A stretch of 50,730 bases of DNA from Desulfobacterales bacterium (GTDB lineage Bacteria; Desulfobacterota; Desulfobacteria; Desulfobacterales; Desulfosalsimonadaceae), in NCBI GenBank assembly GCA_018334555.1, contig JAGXLR010000003.1, positions 1-50,730 on the forward strand, given 5' to 3'. The notes under the pieces are model-generated. The model saw only the letters and a list, made by a program, of their open reading frames with translations, was not told the origin of the DNA and ran no database searches. A program made the translations under genes and the position numbers. How positions within the stretch are numbered: position 1 is the first letter of the stretch; each line of letters begins with the position of its first letter. This document shows, piece after piece, positions 50,251 through 50,730 of this stretch.

Positions 50251-50730
50251 ATGGTGCCGAAAGTATTAATTGTTGATGACGACCAGTCATGGCTGAGCCT
50301 GATGCAAAAAGAGCTGGCGAGCTATGCGAAAGATTTTACAATAAGGACGGCGGATAGCGGCGACAGCGCCCTGGCCATACTTAAGCAGGAACACATCATG
50401 GTGGTCGTCTCCGACCTTCGCATGCCGGGTATGGACGGATTTGATCTATTATCGCGGATTCTGTCAGCCTACCCGGATATTCCGGTGATTATTGTTACTG
50501 CCTATGACCGGCCCAAAACGAAGGATGTGGTATTTCGAAGCGGGGCCGCCGGGTATCTGACGAAGCCGTTTTCCTCCGATATTTTGGCCGGAGAAGTCAA
50601 TAAAATACTGCGTAAAAAATCGGCGGGCGGGAATCTCCATAATGTTTCCCTGGAGACGTTTCTTCAACTGGTGGAAATGGAGCAGCAAACCTGCACGCTG
50701 CAGGTGAGCAATAAGGCCGGCAATACGGCA
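50251..50730 (+). CDS. response regulator with receiver and PATAN (DUF4388) domain, partial
   Basis: Only the first 160 residues lie in the window; the frame is open at the right edge. The receiver domain carries the acidic pair in LIVDDDQSW, the phospho-acceptor aspartate in VVSDLRMPGMDG (about residue 55), the VTAYD threonine and the LTKPF lysine. After a short linker, GNLHNVSLETFLQLVEMEQQTCTLQVSN matches the start of a PATAN/DUF4388 domain (key NVSLxxFLQL and TCTLxV). PATAN-type regulators in cyanobacteria control twitching direction, which fits the MglBA neighbours. GGGAGGG lies upstream of the ATG. Confidence 0.85.
   Translation, partial: MVPKVLIVDDDQSWLSLMQKELASYAKDFTIRTADSGDSALAILKQEHIMVVVSDLRMPGMDGFDLLSRILSAYPDIPVIIVTAYDRPKTKDVVFRSGAAGYLTKPFSSDILAGEVNKILRKKSAGGNLHNVSLETFLQLVEMEQQTCTLQVSNKAGNTA

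Overview
This 50.7 kb window is a densely coded bacterial chromosome segment with about 43 protein genes and one tRNA. The gene content suggests an anaerobic member of the Desulfobacterota, in the Desulfobacterales range: a MglB/MglA polarity pair, PATAN (DUF4388) and MJ0042 zinc-ribbon signalling proteins, an ACT/PaaK/Liv aryl-acid cluster, a nickel-pincer LarA-type racemase and a UPF0280 protein. The assignment is inferred from gene content only; no phylogenetic marker was compared. The first 18 bases are a G run, so the left edge may be a contig end.

Layout. 0.1-3.9 kb (+): a C_GCAxxG_C_C-like redox protein, a LarA-family protein and a zinc MDR dehydrogenase. 3.9-12.5 kb (-): one long gene run reading cfa, geranylgeranyl-reductase-like FAD protein, YIP1 membrane protein, outer-membrane factor, periplasmic adaptor and RND pump, which looks like an envelope/lipid and efflux operon. 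12.6-17.0 kb (-): endonuclease V, MFS transporter, EEP-family phosphatase/nuclease and M20 peptidase, tightly packed. 17.2-20.3 kb: an IphP-type phosphatase, a secreted beta-sandwich-like protein bracketed by direct repeats, and a lipoprotein in a repeat-rich zone. 20.4-29.3 kb (-): enoyl-CoA hydratase, then a promoter and a 275-nt leader with tandem terminator hairpins, then paaK, an ACT protein, livKHMGF and a divergent PaaK paralogue. This unit reads as uptake, sensing and CoA-activation of an aryl acid or amino acid derivative.

29.5-38 kb (+): a PmtA-like methyltransferase, tRNA-Arg(UCU) on the minus strand, rpoH, a TPR lipoprotein, a LolB-like lipoprotein, an ATP-grasp enzyme, an HD dNTP hydrolase, a UPF0280 protein and a LapA-like membrane protein. 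38.1-44.6 kb (+): mutS, an AMIN/Amidase_3 cell-wall amidase interrupted by a -1 frameshift exactly at an A AAA AAG heptamer, and purB. 45.1-50.7 kb (+): mglB-like, mglA-like, an unrecognised charged protein, a winged-helix-like protein, a zinc-ribbon/HAMP receptor with no output domain, a PATAN-like protein and a receiver-PATAN response regulator cut by the window end.

The intergenic spaces hold an unusual density of small palindromic repeats in at least six families (called A to F here). They share modules, sit next to one another and occur in both orientations. The points most worth follow-up are the putative programmed frameshift in the amidase, the attenuator-like leader of the paaK/liv operon, the MglBA-PATAN signalling cluster, and the modular repeats.
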